Shown: positions 1 through 9,661, counted from the first letter of the stretch. The stretch: DNA of 64,000 nucleotides from Nostoc sp. TCL26-01 (GCF_013393945.1 NZ_CP040297.1:5240001-5304000); one strand, 5' to 3'. The notes: generated from the sequence alone by a model not told the origin. Numbers and translations are program-made.

Positions 1-132
1 ACTCAAATCGCACCGAGGACAAATACCAGAGGCTTTCAATTGCTCTACATCTCTTTGATTTAGGGCTAATGCTTGCTGTGCCAACCCGAAAGAAGCTAGA
101 ATAGTCAAAGCAGCAATTACATTGAGTTTCAT
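1..132 (-). CDS. Exported pentapeptide-repeat-type protein, N-terminal part only
   Basis: Only the first 44 codons lie in the window; the gene runs off the left edge. The ATG (complement of 130-132) opens a signal peptide (MKLNVIAALTILASFGLAQQ) followed by an AL-A cleavage-like site. The mature start contains the CPRCDLS motif typical of small exported cyanobacterial proteins that continue into pentapeptide repeats. The pentapeptide repeats themselves are not visible, so the family call is an inference from this CxxCDLS start. Confidence 0.55.
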   Translation of the reverse strand, partial: MKLNVIAALTILASFGLAQQALALNQRDVEQLKASGICPRCDLS

Positions 133-353
133 GTTGTTGTTAAGTATTAATATCGATGACAAATTCTACCCAATATTATTCTTACACGCTATTAGATGAT
201 TTTCTCAGTAAATAACGAGAATGAAGCGGTAATGAAGAACTTGTGAAAATACTATAAATTGTGCTTATAACAGTGGTCAATTATTCTTTTAGGATCTAGA
301 ATCGATTCGTAAGCAACTATACAGAACAAATTATAGTCTACCACCTATATCAG

Positions 354-387
354 CCCCCTGACCGGAACATGATAAACTGTCAGGGGG
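354..387 (-). terminator. Hairpin downstream of the hybrid kinase gene
   Basis: A perfect 9-bp inverted repeat (CCCCCTGAC / GTCAGGGGG) with a 16-nt loop lies just past the stop codon of the minus-strand kinase gene. There is no clear T-tract after it in the minus direction, so it may be a weak or factor-assisted terminator or a 3' stabilising structure. Confidence 0.4.
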
Positions 388-404
388 TATTAATTTGTCT
401 AGTT

Positions 405-1559
405 TTACAGCAACGGTAAGATGACAGTAAAAGTTGTACCCATCCCTGCTTCACTGTTAACTATAATCTCGCCACCGTGGGCATCAACACATTTTTTGAC
501 AATTGCCAGTCCTAAACCGGTGCCGGCGATACCACCAACATTTTCGCCGCGATGGAAAGGCTGAAATATTTGCTTTTGGTCTTCTGGAGAAATACCGATT
601 CCCCAATCTTGAATCCTAAACATCACCGCATTTTCTTGAGCAGTTAATTCAAAGTTGACTCTCCCACCTGGTAATGAATACTTAATGGCATTGCCGAGCA
701 AATTACCTAGAATGTGTCGCAGGAGGGTTTCATCTAGTAACACCTCATTGGCTGTGCCTGTATGGGTGAAAACTACGGTTAAGTGCTTTTCTCCTATAGT
801 TAATTGAGCTTCTTCGACTAGTTGGCGACAAAAGGCTACTAAATCGATGGCGATAAGTTCACATTGCAGCTTGCCAGCATCAGCTTTACCGATGAATGAC
901 ACTTCATCTAACATCTGTGCCATATTTTTGATGGCAGCACGAATCATCTGTAAGTGAGAGTGTTTTTTCTCGGTGCTTAATCTGTCTTCGTTGTTTTGCA
1001 GTAACCCAGCTGCCAAGAGGATCGTATTCAAAGGATTACGGATGTCATGAGAAAGCATTGAGACAAACTCAGATTTAAACTGATTGATTTCTTGTGCTTT
1101 CACCAGTTCAGCAGTCCGTTCTTCAACTCGGTGTTCGAGAAGTAGATTACTGGTACGCAACATTTCCAAAGCTTGCTTGCGCTCAATGGCATAACATACA
1201 GAGCGAACTAAGACTTGGACATTTACCTGTCGCTTGACTAGATAATCTTGCGCCCCTTGTCGAACTGCGGCGATCGCTAAATCTTCATCGTTCGTGTTTG
1301 TCAGCACTACAATTGGTACACTAGGGGCGCGACTGATCAACACAGGCAGAGATGACAACCCCTGACTATCGGGTAGGGTCAGGTCTAACAAAATCACATC
1401 ATAGCTGCCATGACTGAGTTCGTTAACTGCTTCCTGGAGTCGCTTCACATGAACCAGAATAAATTGATGGGAATCAGCTTGACGCAAATATTCTTGTAAT
1501 AACCTAGCTTCTGCTAGATTGTCCTCAATTAATAAAATTTTCAACGAGATTCCAGCCAT
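405..1559 (-). CDS. Response regulator-histidine kinase hybrid (REC-HisKA-HATPase)
   Basis: Cytoplasmic two-component sensor of 384 aa with the receiver domain first. REC spans about residues 5-120, with the acidic pair ED near residue 12, phosphoacceptor D59 in LLDLTLPDSQG and the conserved lysine K109. A short coiled linker leads to a HisKA dimerisation domain whose phosphorylated histidine is H171 in MLSHDIRNPL. The HATPase domain shows the N box (LGNLLGNAIKYS), G1 box (DWGIGI) and G2 box (GTGLGLAIVKK). It has no membrane segment, so it presumably receives phosphate or a signal through its own REC domain. It lies downstream of the phytochrome/regulator pair on the same strand, separated by a repeat array, so a functional link is only positional. 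Confidence 0.9.
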   Translation of the reverse strand: MAGISLKILLIEDNLAEARLLQEYLRQADSHQFILVHVKRLQEAVNELSHGSYDVILLDLTLPDSQGLSSLPVLISRAPSVPIVVLTNTNDEDLAIAAVRQGAQDYLVKRQVNVQVLVRSVCYAIERKQALEMLRTSNLLLEHRVEERTAELVKAQEINQFKSEFVSMLSHDIRNPLNTILLAAGLLQNNEDRLSTEKKHSHLQMIRAAIKNMAQMLDEVSFIGKADAGKLQCELIAIDLVAFCRQLVEEAQLTIGEKHLTVVFTHTGTANEVLLDETLLRHILGNLLGNAIKYSLPGGRVNFELTAQENAVMFRIQDWGIGISPEDQKQIFQPFHRGENVGGIAGTGLGLAIVKKCVDAHGGEIIVNSEAGMGTTFTVILPLL

Positions 1560-1640
1560 AATCTTCTGAGTTCACCCCCTGGGAAGTGGTGAGTTGTGAG
1601 TGCTGAGTGAGAGAGTGGTGAGTGCCAAGTGCTGAGTAAA

Positions 1641-1690
1641 GAGTGAGGGAGTGAGGGAGTGAGGGAGTGAGGGAGTGAGAGAGTGAGAGA
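1641..1690. repeat. Octamer tandem array (GTGAGGGA)
   Basis: Consecutive copies of the 8-mer GAGTGAGG with minor variants fill this stretch. It belongs to the short tandemly repeated repetitive sequences common in heterocystous cyanobacteria. The array sits in the gap between two minus-strand regulatory genes and contains no reading frame I would defend. Confidence 0.8.
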
Positions 1691-1803
1691 GTGCTGAGTG
1701 CTGTTCGCCCTTGGCGTTCCCGAAGGGTGTGCTGTTAGCGGTAGCGGGGCGTTTAGCCCGTGCTGAGTGAGGGAGTAGTAAGTGGTGAGTACAAGACCAA
1801 TGA

Positions 1804-1904
1804 CTATTGCCTATTGCCCCTATTGCCTATTGCCTATTGCCTATTGCCTATTCCCTATTCCCTATTCCCCATTCCCTATTGCCTATTCCCTATTGCCTAT
1901 TCCC
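1804..1904. repeat. Heptamer tandem array (CTATTGC/CTATTCC)
   Basis: About fourteen heptamers of the form CTATTGC or CTATTCC run in tandem up to the stop codon of the adjacent response-regulator gene (TGA, complement of 1905-1907). This is a classical cyanobacterial STRR array. Confidence 0.85.
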
Positions 1905-2351
1905 TCACTCCGGTGGCAAAGTGACGGTGGATAACCAAAACTCCTCTATGCCTTTGACTATTTGAAATAGCTGAGTGAGGTTGCGGGATTTGGTGATGTA
2001 GCAGTTGACGTGCAAGTTGTAGCTGTGGAAGATGTCGTCTTCGTTGCGGGAGGTAGTCAGCACAACTACCGGAATGCGTTTGAGTGTGGGATCGGCTTTT
2101 ATTTCCGCTAAGACTTCTCGACCATCTTTTCTGGGCAAGTTTAAATCCAATAAGATTAAGTCTGGACGCAGAGCATGGGTATATTCACCTTCTTGGCGAA
2201 GATAGGCCATCGCGTCCATACCATCCCTAACTGTAACCACTTGATGTGGTATTAGGCTATTTTTAAATGCTTCTTGGATTAGGCGGATATCAGCTTTGTT
2301 ATCTTCCACTAAAAAGATTGTTTTGTGTTTTTCTGCCGTTTCGACGCTCAC
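1905..2351 (-). CDS. Phytochrome-partner response regulator (Rcp1-like)
   Basis: Stand-alone CheY-like receiver of about 148 aa, the expected phosphate acceptor of the phytochrome kinase upstream. It has the acidic cluster VEDN, phosphoacceptor D69 in LILLDLNLPRKDG, the TTS motif and the lysine in CYITK; no output domain follows. The frame is open to a GTG at 2393. I prefer the GTG at 2351 because a GGAGG (complement of 2359-2363) sits seven bases before it and the protein then begins just before the receiver fold. Either start lies inside the phytochrome coding region, giving a 53- or 95-nt overlap that implies translational coupling. Confidence 0.88.
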   Translation of the reverse strand: MSVETAEKHKTIFLVEDNKADIRLIQEAFKNSLIPHQVVTVRDGMDAMAYLRQEGEYTHALRPDLILLDLNLPRKDGREVLAEIKADPTLKRIPVVVLTTSRNEDDIFHSYNLHVNCYITKSRNLTQLFQIVKGIEEFWLSTVTLPPE

Positions 2352-4602
2352 GCTCACGTCCTCCAACTGGGATTGTAAAGTAGAAGGTTGCACCTTGACC
2401 GAGTTGGGATTCTACCCAGATTCGCCCCCGGTGGCACTCGATAATTTTTTTACAGATGGCTAACCCCATACCTGTACCAGCGTACTCGTCTCGTGTGTGC
2501 AGGCGTTGGAAGATGACGAAAATGCGATCGCTAAATTGTGGGTCAATGCCGATACCATTATCTTGGACTGAGAATAACCACTCATCTTCTAGTCTTTCTG
2601 CACCAACATGAATCTGGGGTGGTTGTTCACTCCGGAACTTAATCGCGTTGGCAATCAGGTTCTGGAATAGCTGCATGAGTTGAGTACTGCCAGCCATCAC
2701 CGTCGGTAAGGGGTCATGGGTAACTGTTGCGCCTGTTTCGGCAATTTTTTGACGTAGGTTGCTCAGGGCTTTTTCTAAGGCTGTTTCTACTTCTGTGAGT
2801 TGAAAAGCGATCGCTTGAGTATCTACTTTAGAGTATGCTAAAACGTCATCAATGAGGGTCTGCATCAGGCTGACACCTTCAACAGCATAGGTGATAAATT
2901 CGTTAGCATCTTCGTCTAGCTCATTTTGATAGCGCATTTCTAACAACTGGACGTAATTTGCTACTTGATTTAGAGGTTCTTGTAAATCATGGGAAGCTAC
3001 GTAAGCAAACTTTTTCAATTCAGCGTTAGAACGTTCTAAATCTTGCGCTAATTGTGCTAATTCATCTGCTTGACGCAAGACAATATTCACAATGGCTTTG
3101 CGCAATTCTAATGCAGCTCTAATTTCTACATATCGCCAAGATAGAGAGGTGAGGCGTACTGTCTCTTTCCACAATTCAAAAGATTTACGGGGACACAAGC
3201 GTACATTCCCTTCTGACTGGTTAACCTCAAATGCTTTATGAGGATCACCACCCCAGTTAACAGTTTGAATTACTTCTGGACGGAACCACAGCACATAATT
3301 ACGGCGAGAAATGGGAATTGCCAACAATCCACTAGCAACGTTCTTATATCTTTCGGCATCTGGATAAAGTTGAGCTAGAGAATCAGTATAGAAGACTTCT
3401 TCCTCGACGTTATTTTTTAACCACTGCACCAAGAAAACCAAATCTTCTTCTTTGGGAGTTTCCCCAATTAAGGTAAAGTTGTCGCCAAAACAGACAGCTG
3501 CCCCTTGAGCGCTAGTTAAATCTAACAAGTTTGGCTGATGTTTAACTAAACCATCAATAAAGTTTTCTTCCTGTGACATATACTCAACCAAAAGTGATTG
3601 AATATGTGTCAAATTCATCCGATAGTCGTAATCTTCTGTTTCTTCTCTGGCAGAAATTTCCGCAAATATGACTCTTCCTAAAAATTCGCAGGCTTTGCGT
3701 AATTCATAGGAAACTAATTTTGGTGATTGATGGTGACAAGCGATTAATCCCCAGAGTTTTTGGTCTTTGATTAAAGAAATGGTCAAAGACGCGCCCACCC
3801 CCATGTTGTGTAAGTATTCTAAATGACAGGGGGCAGCACTTCTGAGAATTGAGTTAGTTAAATCGATGGGGCGATCGCTGATCGGATTATATGCTGGTAA
3901 CATCTGGACAGCTTGGGCATGAGCATTGGGAATAATCCGGATGGCATTAGAAGTAAATAATTTTCTCGCTGGTTTGGGGATGTCTGATTCTGGATAGTGC
4001 AGTCCTAAATATGGTTCTAAGTTATCCAGTTTTTCTTCAGCGATGACTGAACCATGTCCATCGTCATCAAATTTATATAACATCACTCGGTCAAAACCAG
4101 TAACTTTCCGCACTTCCTGAACAATTACTTGGCAAAAATCTCGTAAATTGGCTGATGCTTGTAACTGACTAATGGAAGCTTTTGCCAGATGATAAAAGCT
4201 TAAAAAGGGGATATTTTCTTGAGTAATTGCCGGTTCTAATTCTAAAATCAAGAATCCTTCTGGATTCCGGTGGAAAACCGCATCAAATACTACGTAATCA
4301 TCACCCTGTTTCCGCACCCAAAGTTTAGTAGGATTGATAAATTCTAAATTTCCTGATGATAAACCTGCTTTAATTCTCTCAATTTGAAAAGAATCTAGTA
4401 AGTCTTCTAACTTTTTCTGTAAGATATTTTCTGCATTAATCTCAAAAACATCCCAAGTATTATTGCTAACTTGTAATATTTTTAGCTCAGGTTCTTCTAA
4501 AACCAATAGTACTCCGTGGGGTTGCACCTGACTGGAAAGATGAATTGGTGCTTCTTTTAAACTAATTACATTAATGTTGGGTGATGCTACATCAATTTTC
4601 AT
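2299..4602 (-). CDS. Cph1-type phytochrome histidine kinase
   Basis: Red/far-red photoreceptor of 767 aa with PAS-GAF-PHY sensory modules followed by HisKA and HATPase domains. From the ATG at 4602 (GAGGA five bases upstream) the chromophore cysteine in AAPCHLEYL is residue 259, followed by H260, and the DIP motif is residues 207-209: the same numbering as Synechocystis Cph1. There is no N-terminal biliverdin cysteine, so a phycocyanobilin adduct is expected. The kinase half has the H box ASHDLQEPL, N box NLIANAIKF, and DNGIGID and GTGMGLAICKK. A GTG at 4614 is an alternative start. The arginine-rich 3' tail overlaps the response-regulator gene. Confidence 0.93.
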   Translation of the reverse strand: MKIDVASPNINVISLKEAPIHLSSQVQPHGVLLVLEEPELKILQVSNNTWDVFEINAENILQKKLEDLLDSFQIERIKAGLSSGNLEFINPTKLWVRKQGDDYVVFDAVFHRNPEGFLILELEPAITQENIPFLSFYHLAKASISQLQASANLRDFCQVIVQEVRKVTGFDRVMLYKFDDDGHGSVIAEEKLDNLEPYLGLHYPESDIPKPARKLFTSNAIRIIPNAHAQAVQMLPAYNPISDRPIDLTNSILRSAAPCHLEYLHNMGVGASLTISLIKDQKLWGLIACHHQSPKLVSYELRKACEFLGRVIFAEISAREETEDYDYRMNLTHIQSLLVEYMSQEENFIDGLVKHQPNLLDLTSAQGAAVCFGDNFTLIGETPKEEDLVFLVQWLKNNVEEEVFYTDSLAQLYPDAERYKNVASGLLAIPISRRNYVLWFRPEVIQTVNWGGDPHKAFEVNQSEGNVRLCPRKSFELWKETVRLTSLSWRYVEIRAALELRKAIVNIVLRQADELAQLAQDLERSNAELKKFAYVASHDLQEPLNQVANYVQLLEMRYQNELDEDANEFITYAVEGVSLMQTLIDDVLAYSKVDTQAIAFQLTEVETALEKALSNLRQKIAETGATVTHDPLPTVMAGSTQLMQLFQNLIANAIKFRSEQPPQIHVGAERLEDEWLFSVQDNGIGIDPQFSDRIFVIFQRLHTRDEYAGTGMGLAICKKIIECHRGRIWVESQLGQGATFYFTIPVGGRERERRNGRKTQNNLFSGR

Positions 4603-5022
4603 AACTATCCTCACTCATTCTTTAGTATTATCAAAGTTAGCTTAGATATATTTTTGGGGATTTCTAGGGTTAGTTACTTACCTTACGTAAATGACAAATT
4701 ACATACACTGCTTGCGCTTTACAGTGTAACAGCCAGCAAACATACATAGAGATAAGAAATATAAAAAATATGTGATTGAATACACCGCGTATATGTCGCT
4801 ATGTAAAGCAAGTAAAAAATTACAATTTAACAAAAGATATAGTGAAATGTTGTGATTTTTGTACTTACTTGTATGAGATGGGTATAGGGTTGGGGGAGTG
4901 AGTCAGAAATCTTTTTAGTAATTTGGTTTGAATATCTAAATTTTTGGCAAAAATCAAACCGGATTATTATATGAAGGCCGGAAGAAATTACCCCAGCGAT
5001 TTTTGCAACAAAACTGTGTTTG
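4603..5022. other. Divergent intergenic region, phytochrome/permease
   Basis: About 420 AT-rich bases separate the divergently transcribed phytochrome and permease genes, so promoters for both should lie here. I saw no convincing gene, RNA or binding-site palindrome; short frames on the minus strand here overlap the permease start and lack family features. Confidence 0.5.
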
Positions 5023-6969
5023 ATGGCTAAACCAATTATTTCGACAAAACGACTCAGCAAACGGTTCATGCACTGGTTGCTGCAAGAAAACAGAAAAGAG
5101 AAAGAAGGCCCCTATCGCAAGGAAGAAGCCCATCGTCAGCATTCTTGGTGGCAAGTCATGTGCTTGACTGGTGTGGATTATTTTTCTACCCTTGGTTATC
5201 AACCTGGGATTGCCGCACTAGCAGCCGGCGCTCTTTCTCCTATCGCTACCTTCATTTTGGTGCTACTCACACTTTTTGGCGCATTGCCCATCTATCGCCG
5301 CATTGCTGCCAAAAGTCCTCACGGTGAAGGTTCTATTGCCATGCTGGAGCATTTACTATCTTGGTGGCAAGGCAAATTACTAGTGTTGTGTTTACTTGGC
5401 TTTGTGGCAACTGATTTTATTATTACCATCACCCTCTCAGCTGCCGATGCCACAGCCCATATTATCGAAAATCCTTTAACGCCCAGTCTACTCCACAATC
5501 AGACCATCCCCATCACCATTGTGCTAGTAGCGCTACTGGGGGCAGTTTTCTTAAGAGGTTTTCGGGAAGCGATTGGTATTGCCGTAGTTTTGGTGGGTGC
5601 TTATCTGCTGTTAAACCTGATTGTAATCGGTGTTGGGCTACAACAAATTCTCATTCATCCATCAGCGATCGCCAACTGGCAAGCTGCACTTTTTGCACGT
5701 CACTCGAATGTTTTCGTCATTATCGGCATAGCTATTTTGTTATTCCCCCGGTTAGCCTTGGGATTATCTGGCTTTGAAACAGGTGTCACCGTCATGCCTC
5801 TTGTGGAAGGTAGCAGTAGCGACACTGTAGAATACCCCAGAGGCAGGATTCGCAATACCCGCAAATTACTGACGACGGCGGCGGTGATTATGAGTTTTTT
5901 CTTACTCACCAGCAGCTTTATCACCACCCTACTGATTCCCGCCGCCGAATTTGCCTCTGGAGGTAAAGCCAATGGACGCGCCCTAGCGTATCTGGCACAT
6001 TTATACTTAGGTAATGGCTTTGGTACAATCTATGACCTAAGTACCATTTCGATTTTGTGGTTTGCCGGAGCATCGGCCATGGCAGGACTACTGAATATTG
6101 TCCCACGCTACCTGCCACGCTACGGCATGGCTCCTAACTGGGCATTGGCAAGTAGACCTTTAGTTTTAGTCTATACAGCGATCGCTTTTGTCGTCACAAT
6201 TATCTTTAGAGCTAATGTCGAAGCTCAAGGTGGTGCTTACGCCACAGGTGTGTTGGTGCTGATTAGTTCGGCAGCATTTGCTGTTACTCTCTTTGCCCAT
6301 CGTCAGCGCTCTGCTAAAGGTAAAGTAGTTTTTGGTTGCATTACAGTTGTCTTTATCTATACAACTATTGTCAACATCATTGAAAGGCCAGAAGGGATTA
6401 AAATTGCCGCCTTTTTCATCGGGGCAATTATTTTTACTTCCCTAGTTTCGCGGGTTTGGCGTTCCACAGAACTGCGAGTAGAACAAGTCGAAGTTGATGA
6501 AAATGCCCGTCAATTCATTACTGAAGCCAGTCTAGGTGCAATTCGTCTCATCGCTAATAGATTAGGTGATGGCGGTGAACAAGAGTATTTTTTCAAAGAA
6601 AAAGAAGTCCGGGAAGACAATCACATTCCACCAACAGATTCAGTCATCTTTTTGGAAATAATGATTTCCGATGCTTCCGATTTTGCCGATGTGATCAAAG
6701 TCAAAGGTTTGCAAGTTGGTAATTATCGCATCTTACGAGCTGAAGGCGCAGCCGTACCCAACGCCATTGCCGCAGTACTGCTGTATATTCGTGATCAAAC
6801 AGGTAAAATTCCCCATGCCTATTTCGGCTGGGTAGAAGGCAACCCCATACAATACCTATTACGTTTCATTTTGTTTGGCGAAGGTGATATCGCTGTAGTC
6901 ACCCGTGAAGTACTCCGCCGTGCTGAACAAAATCCACACAGAAGGCCAGGTATTCATGTGGGAGGATAA
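5023..6969 (+). CDS. APC-family permease with cytoplasmic C-terminal domain
   Basis: Integral membrane transporter of 648 aa. After a basic cytoplasmic N-terminus it carries about twelve hydrophobic segments between residues 45 and 460, starting with the conserved GVDYFSTLGYQPGIAALAAG stretch typical of amino acid/polyamine/cation permeases. The remaining ~180 residues form a soluble tail that looks like a regulatory domain. The ATG at 5023 is preferred over an overlapping TTG at 5020. Substrate cannot be read from sequence; amino acid transport is the family default, and the long tail also occurs in relatives of unknown substrate. Confidence 0.85.
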   Translation: MAKPIISTKRLSKRFMHWLLQENRKEKEGPYRKEEAHRQHSWWQVMCLTGVDYFSTLGYQPGIAALAAGALSPIATFILVLLTLFGALPIYRRIAAKSPHGEGSIAMLEHLLSWWQGKLLVLCLLGFVATDFIITITLSAADATAHIIENPLTPSLLHNQTIPITIVLVALLGAVFLRGFREAIGIAVVLVGAYLLLNLIVIGVGLQQILIHPSAIANWQAALFARHSNVFVIIGIAILLFPRLALGLSGFETGVTVMPLVEGSSSDTVEYPRGRIRNTRKLLTTAAVIMSFFLLTSSFITTLLIPAAEFASGGKANGRALAYLAHLYLGNGFGTIYDLSTISILWFAGASAMAGLLNIVPRYLPRYGMAPNWALASRPLVLVYTAIAFVVTIIFRANVEAQGGAYATGVLVLISSAAFAVTLFAHRQRSAKGKVVFGCITVVFIYTTIVNIIERPEGIKIAAFFIGAIIFTSLVSRVWRSTELRVEQVEVDENARQFITEASLGAIRLIANRLGDGGEQEYFFKEKEVREDNHIPPTDSVIFLEIMISDASDFADVIKVKGLQVGNYRILRAEGAAVPNAIAAVLLYIRDQTGKIPHAYFGWVEGNPIQYLLRFILFGEGDIAVVTREVLRRAEQNPHRRPGIHVGG

Positions 6970-6988
6970 TATCAATTGAAAATTTAAC

Positions 6989-7051
6989 TCTCTCTGTGCC
7001 TCCGTGCCTTTGTGGTTAAATAATTCTTTTTTATCACAGAGACACAGAGTT
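6989..7051. repeat. Dispersed CTCTGTG-type repeat, imperfect inverted pair
   Basis: The stretch CTCTCTGTGCCTCCGTGCC is followed about 30 bases later by a near-complement (CACAGAGACACAGAG). Lying between convergent genes it may act as a bidirectional terminator. The same wording recurs near 44785, 45478, 56235 and 61617, so it is a repeat family. Confidence 0.5.
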
Positions 7052-7056
7052 GAGTG

Positions 7057-7479
7057 CTAAAACTGGACATTATACTTATCAGCTAGTTCGGACAGCTTTT
7101 CATACTGCTGAATGGCTGCTTCCGTAATTAATGCTTTTGCCTCTTCTGGTGTGCGACCATTTTCCGGGATTAAATACTTAATATAAAGAGCGACAAAATC
7201 AACCATAATTGCCGAACCTACCAACCCATGACTATCAGCTTCCTGTCCTGCCATAGCTGATACTAACCCAGCTTTAATTGGGTCTGATTTTACCTTCATA
7301 AATTGATCAATAATTTGCCAAATATACTCATTTGGTATGAGATTTTCTAACTTAGTTTTGTCGGGGATAAATTCTAACCCTGCGGCTCTAGACTGTTCTA
7401 CAACACACCATTCTGTAAATTCTTGCAGTGCTGCTTCTGGAAGTTTGGGAAGATATTTGTGTAGTTCTAAATCTGGCAT
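7057..7479 (-). CDS. Conserved hypothetical protein
   Basis: A 140-aa protein that I do not recognise as a named family. It is predicted soluble and largely helical, with no signal peptide or membrane segment. Codon use matches the neighbours and the start follows TAAGGT. Composition and length look like cyanobacteria-specific conserved hypotheticals. It is convergent with the permease and transcribed separately from miaA; no operon partner is evident. Confidence 0.65.
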   Translation of the reverse strand: MPDLELHKYLPKLPEAALQEFTEWCVVEQSRAAGLEFIPDKTKLENLIPNEYIWQIIDQFMKVKSDPIKAGLVSAMAGQEADSHGLVGSAIMVDFVALYIKYLIPENGRTPEEAKALITEAAIQQYEKLSELADKYNVQF

Positions 7480-7576
7480 CAGCTTACCTTATAATTTTCA
7501 ATTTTGTAGGAGTGCATTAAGCCAAGACTAGCGCACTGTTTCTAGAGATTTTAGTGCGTTACGCTACGACTGGTTA

Positions 7577-8311
7577 TTATTTCTCTACATACCTGGTAAT
7601 AACTTCCTTCCAGGCTAAGTATCCTTGACCATTTAAATGTAACCCATCTAAAGTATATTGAGAATCTAACTGATTATTATGATTTGCTAAATGAGAAAAT
7701 ATATCTATATATTCATATTGGAATTCTTGTGCTAACTCTTTTAGTCCTAAATTGAGTTTAATTATATTATTATTATCCTGGAGAAAATGAGTTTGGTTAT
7801 TCACGGGTAAAACGCTTTGGATAAAAACTTTTGTCTTGGGAGTTTTATGATGAAACTCCGTCAAAATACTTTTGTATATTTTCAAGATATCTACTGTTGA
7901 TTTATTCTCAAATATCAAATCATTGATACCTATCATCAAGAAAATTTTTTGTGGTTTTGCTTCTAACAATTTATCAATTCTCTTTAATACGCCCTCTGTT
8001 GTATCACCACTAATTCCCCGATTTTTGATATTACTATTATTAAATAACTCTGCCCACTCACCTTCATCTGTTATGCTGTCTCCCAAAAATATGATATCCC
8101 TTTCGGAGTAAGCTAAGATGGCAAATTGACTTTCTTTGTGTTCATGGAACACTGAATAACTAACAGATGTCTTTGTATTGAACAGACTATTAATTTTTTG
8201 AGATAAATATATAAATCCTCCTTTTTTATGAATAAAGAAAATCATTAAAAATAAAAATATAATATTCAATAAAATTGAAGCATTTAACAATAAAGACATT
8301 TTGATTTTCAT
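7577..8311 (-). CDS. Membrane-anchored SGNH/GDSL hydrolase
   Basis: A 244-aa esterase-type enzyme. Residues ~5-28 form an N-terminal hydrophobic anchor, so the catalytic domain faces the periplasm. The four SGNH blocks are visible in order: FLGDSITDEGEW (nucleophile Ser), GISGDTTEG (Gly), GINDL (Asn) and DGLHLNGQG (Asp/His). The natural substrate, such as an acetylated glycan or lipid, cannot be told. It starts six bases after the miaA stop codon and is probably co-transcribed with miaA. Confidence 0.85.
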   Translation of the reverse strand: MKIKMSLLLNASILLNIIFLFLMIFFIHKKGGFIYLSQKINSLFNTKTSVSYSVFHEHKESQFAILAYSERDIIFLGDSITDEGEWAELFNNSNIKNRGISGDTTEGVLKRIDKLLEAKPQKIFLMIGINDLIFENKSTVDILKIYKSILTEFHHKTPKTKVFIQSVLPVNNQTHFLQDNNNIIKLNLGLKELAQEFQYEYIDIFSHLANHNNQLDSQYTLDGLHLNGQGYLAWKEVITRYVEK

Positions 8312-8317
8312 AAAAAA

Positions 8318-9238
8318 CTATTGAGTCATATTATTTGCATTACCAAACTTCATAAATTGTTGTACACGCTGCTCAACTTTCTCTGATAAATTAGCATCAT
8401 CTGCATCAAACCACTCAATTTGTGGATATGCTCTAAACCAAGTACGTTGACGCTTGGCGAATTGTCTTGTATGTAAAATAGTTAATTCTTGCGCTGCTGC
8501 TAAAGAAATATCACCAGCTAAATATTGCTTAATTTCTTGATACCCCAAAGTATTTAACAAAGGCAAGTCGTCTCCATATTTTTGACACAGATATTCAACT
8601 TCAGCCACTAAACCATCTTGGATCATTTGCTGAGTGCGATCGCCAATACGCTGTGCCAATTTTTCCATATCGCAATCTAACCCAATCTGCAAAATTGGAT
8701 AATCTGGAGGATTTTCTCCTTGCTGTTCTGAAATAGGATTTCCAGTTATATAAAATACTTCTAATGCTCGTAAAGTCCGCACAGGATCATGAGGATGAAT
8801 TTTCTGTGCAGCTACGGGATCGACTTGTTGCAGCATCCCGTAAAGCGTTTTTTGACCGAAAGTTTCGAGTTGCGATCGCAATTCTTGATCCGGTGCAACT
8901 CTAGGAATCTTCATCCCTTGCACAATCGAACGTATGTATAAACCAGTACCACCAACTAAGAACAGAGGAGAAACAGCCAGAGAGTTAATTAAACTTTGTG
9001 CTTGTTCTTGATAGTCAGCAACCGTCATTGTTTCTGTCGGCTCGCAGATATCTATGAGATAATGTGGGACTAATTTTTGTTCAGTCCAGTTTGGTTTAGC
9101 TGTACCAATATTAAACTCGCGGTAAACCTGACGAGAATCAGCACTCAAAATTGCCGAACCTAACCCCATAGCCAAGTTCAAAGCTAAACCAGATTTCCCT
9201 GTCGCCGTAGCACCACAGATTACGATTAATTGAGTCAT
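8318..9238 (-). CDS. miaA: tRNA dimethylallyltransferase
   Basis: Transfers a dimethylallyl group to A37 of tRNAs that read codons starting with U. The 306-aa protein has the P-loop GATATGKSGLA at its start, followed by SADSRQVYREFNIGTAKP, the GGTGLY motif and the basic HTRQFAKRQRTWFR segment, all diagnostic of MiaA. Length is normal. The ATG is followed in the minus direction by the SGNH hydrolase; upstream is a short heptamer array. Confidence 0.95.
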   Translation of the reverse strand: MTQLIVICGATATGKSGLALNLAMGLGSAILSADSRQVYREFNIGTAKPNWTEQKLVPHYLIDICEPTETMTVADYQEQAQSLINSLAVSPLFLVGGTGLYIRSIVQGMKIPRVAPDQELRSQLETFGQKTLYGMLQQVDPVAAQKIHPHDPVRTLRALEVFYITGNPISEQQGENPPDYPILQIGLDCDMEKLAQRIGDRTQQMIQDGLVAEVEYLCQKYGDDLPLLNTLGYQEIKQYLAGDISLAAAQELTILHTRQFAKRQRTWFRAYPQIEWFDADDANLSEKVEQRVQQFMKFGNANNMTQ

Positions 9239-9240
9239 TG

Positions 9241-9270
9241 GTCAATAGTCAATAGTCAATAGTCAATAGT
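9241..9270. repeat. Heptamer array (GTCAATA)
   Basis: Four consecutive GTCAATA heptamers directly upstream of the miaA start codon, part of the STRR family also seen near 26895 and 31520. Confidence 0.75.
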
Positions 9271-9325
9271 TAGCACTCATTACTCAGCACTCCCCCACTC
9301 CCCTCATATGTGTTAACGCTTTTGT

Positions 9326-9333
9326 GCTATAAT
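9326..9333 (+). promoter_or_regulatory. Possible extended -10 promoter upstream of gyrB
   Basis: TGCTATAAT gives a perfect TATAAT with a TG extension one base before it. No good -35 lies 17 bases upstream. It is over 300 bases before the gyrB start codon, implying a long leader if used. The region from 9271 to 9661 otherwise shows no gene. Confidence 0.35.
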
Positions 9334-9661
9334 CTTGAGGCATTTTGCTATTTTTTGGGTTTAACTGAAGTCTCATAGGAAAAATGCGAGTAGGCAAATT
9401 TATTGATAGACCCGTGTTCTTAGACTAGACGCTACCAGATATTAGTCTCTCCTACTCAAAATTTGTAGAGTATGTTATAAATCTGTGAAATTTGAAATAT
9501 TCAAGCAAATAATTCAAAAAACTTATAGGGTTACAACCCCTATATAAACTTCTCACAAAATTGCCCTACAGTCGCCTCTAAGGCTTTTGTGTTAAAATTT
9601 TGGTATGATTTGACTTTTAAGCCATTGGGCAATCTCAACCCCACGCATCAGGAGAATTTTC

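Noticed and set aside
4827..5202. Minus-strand frames between phytochrome and permease
   Set aside because: They overlap the permease start, lack ribosome sites and have no family-like composition.
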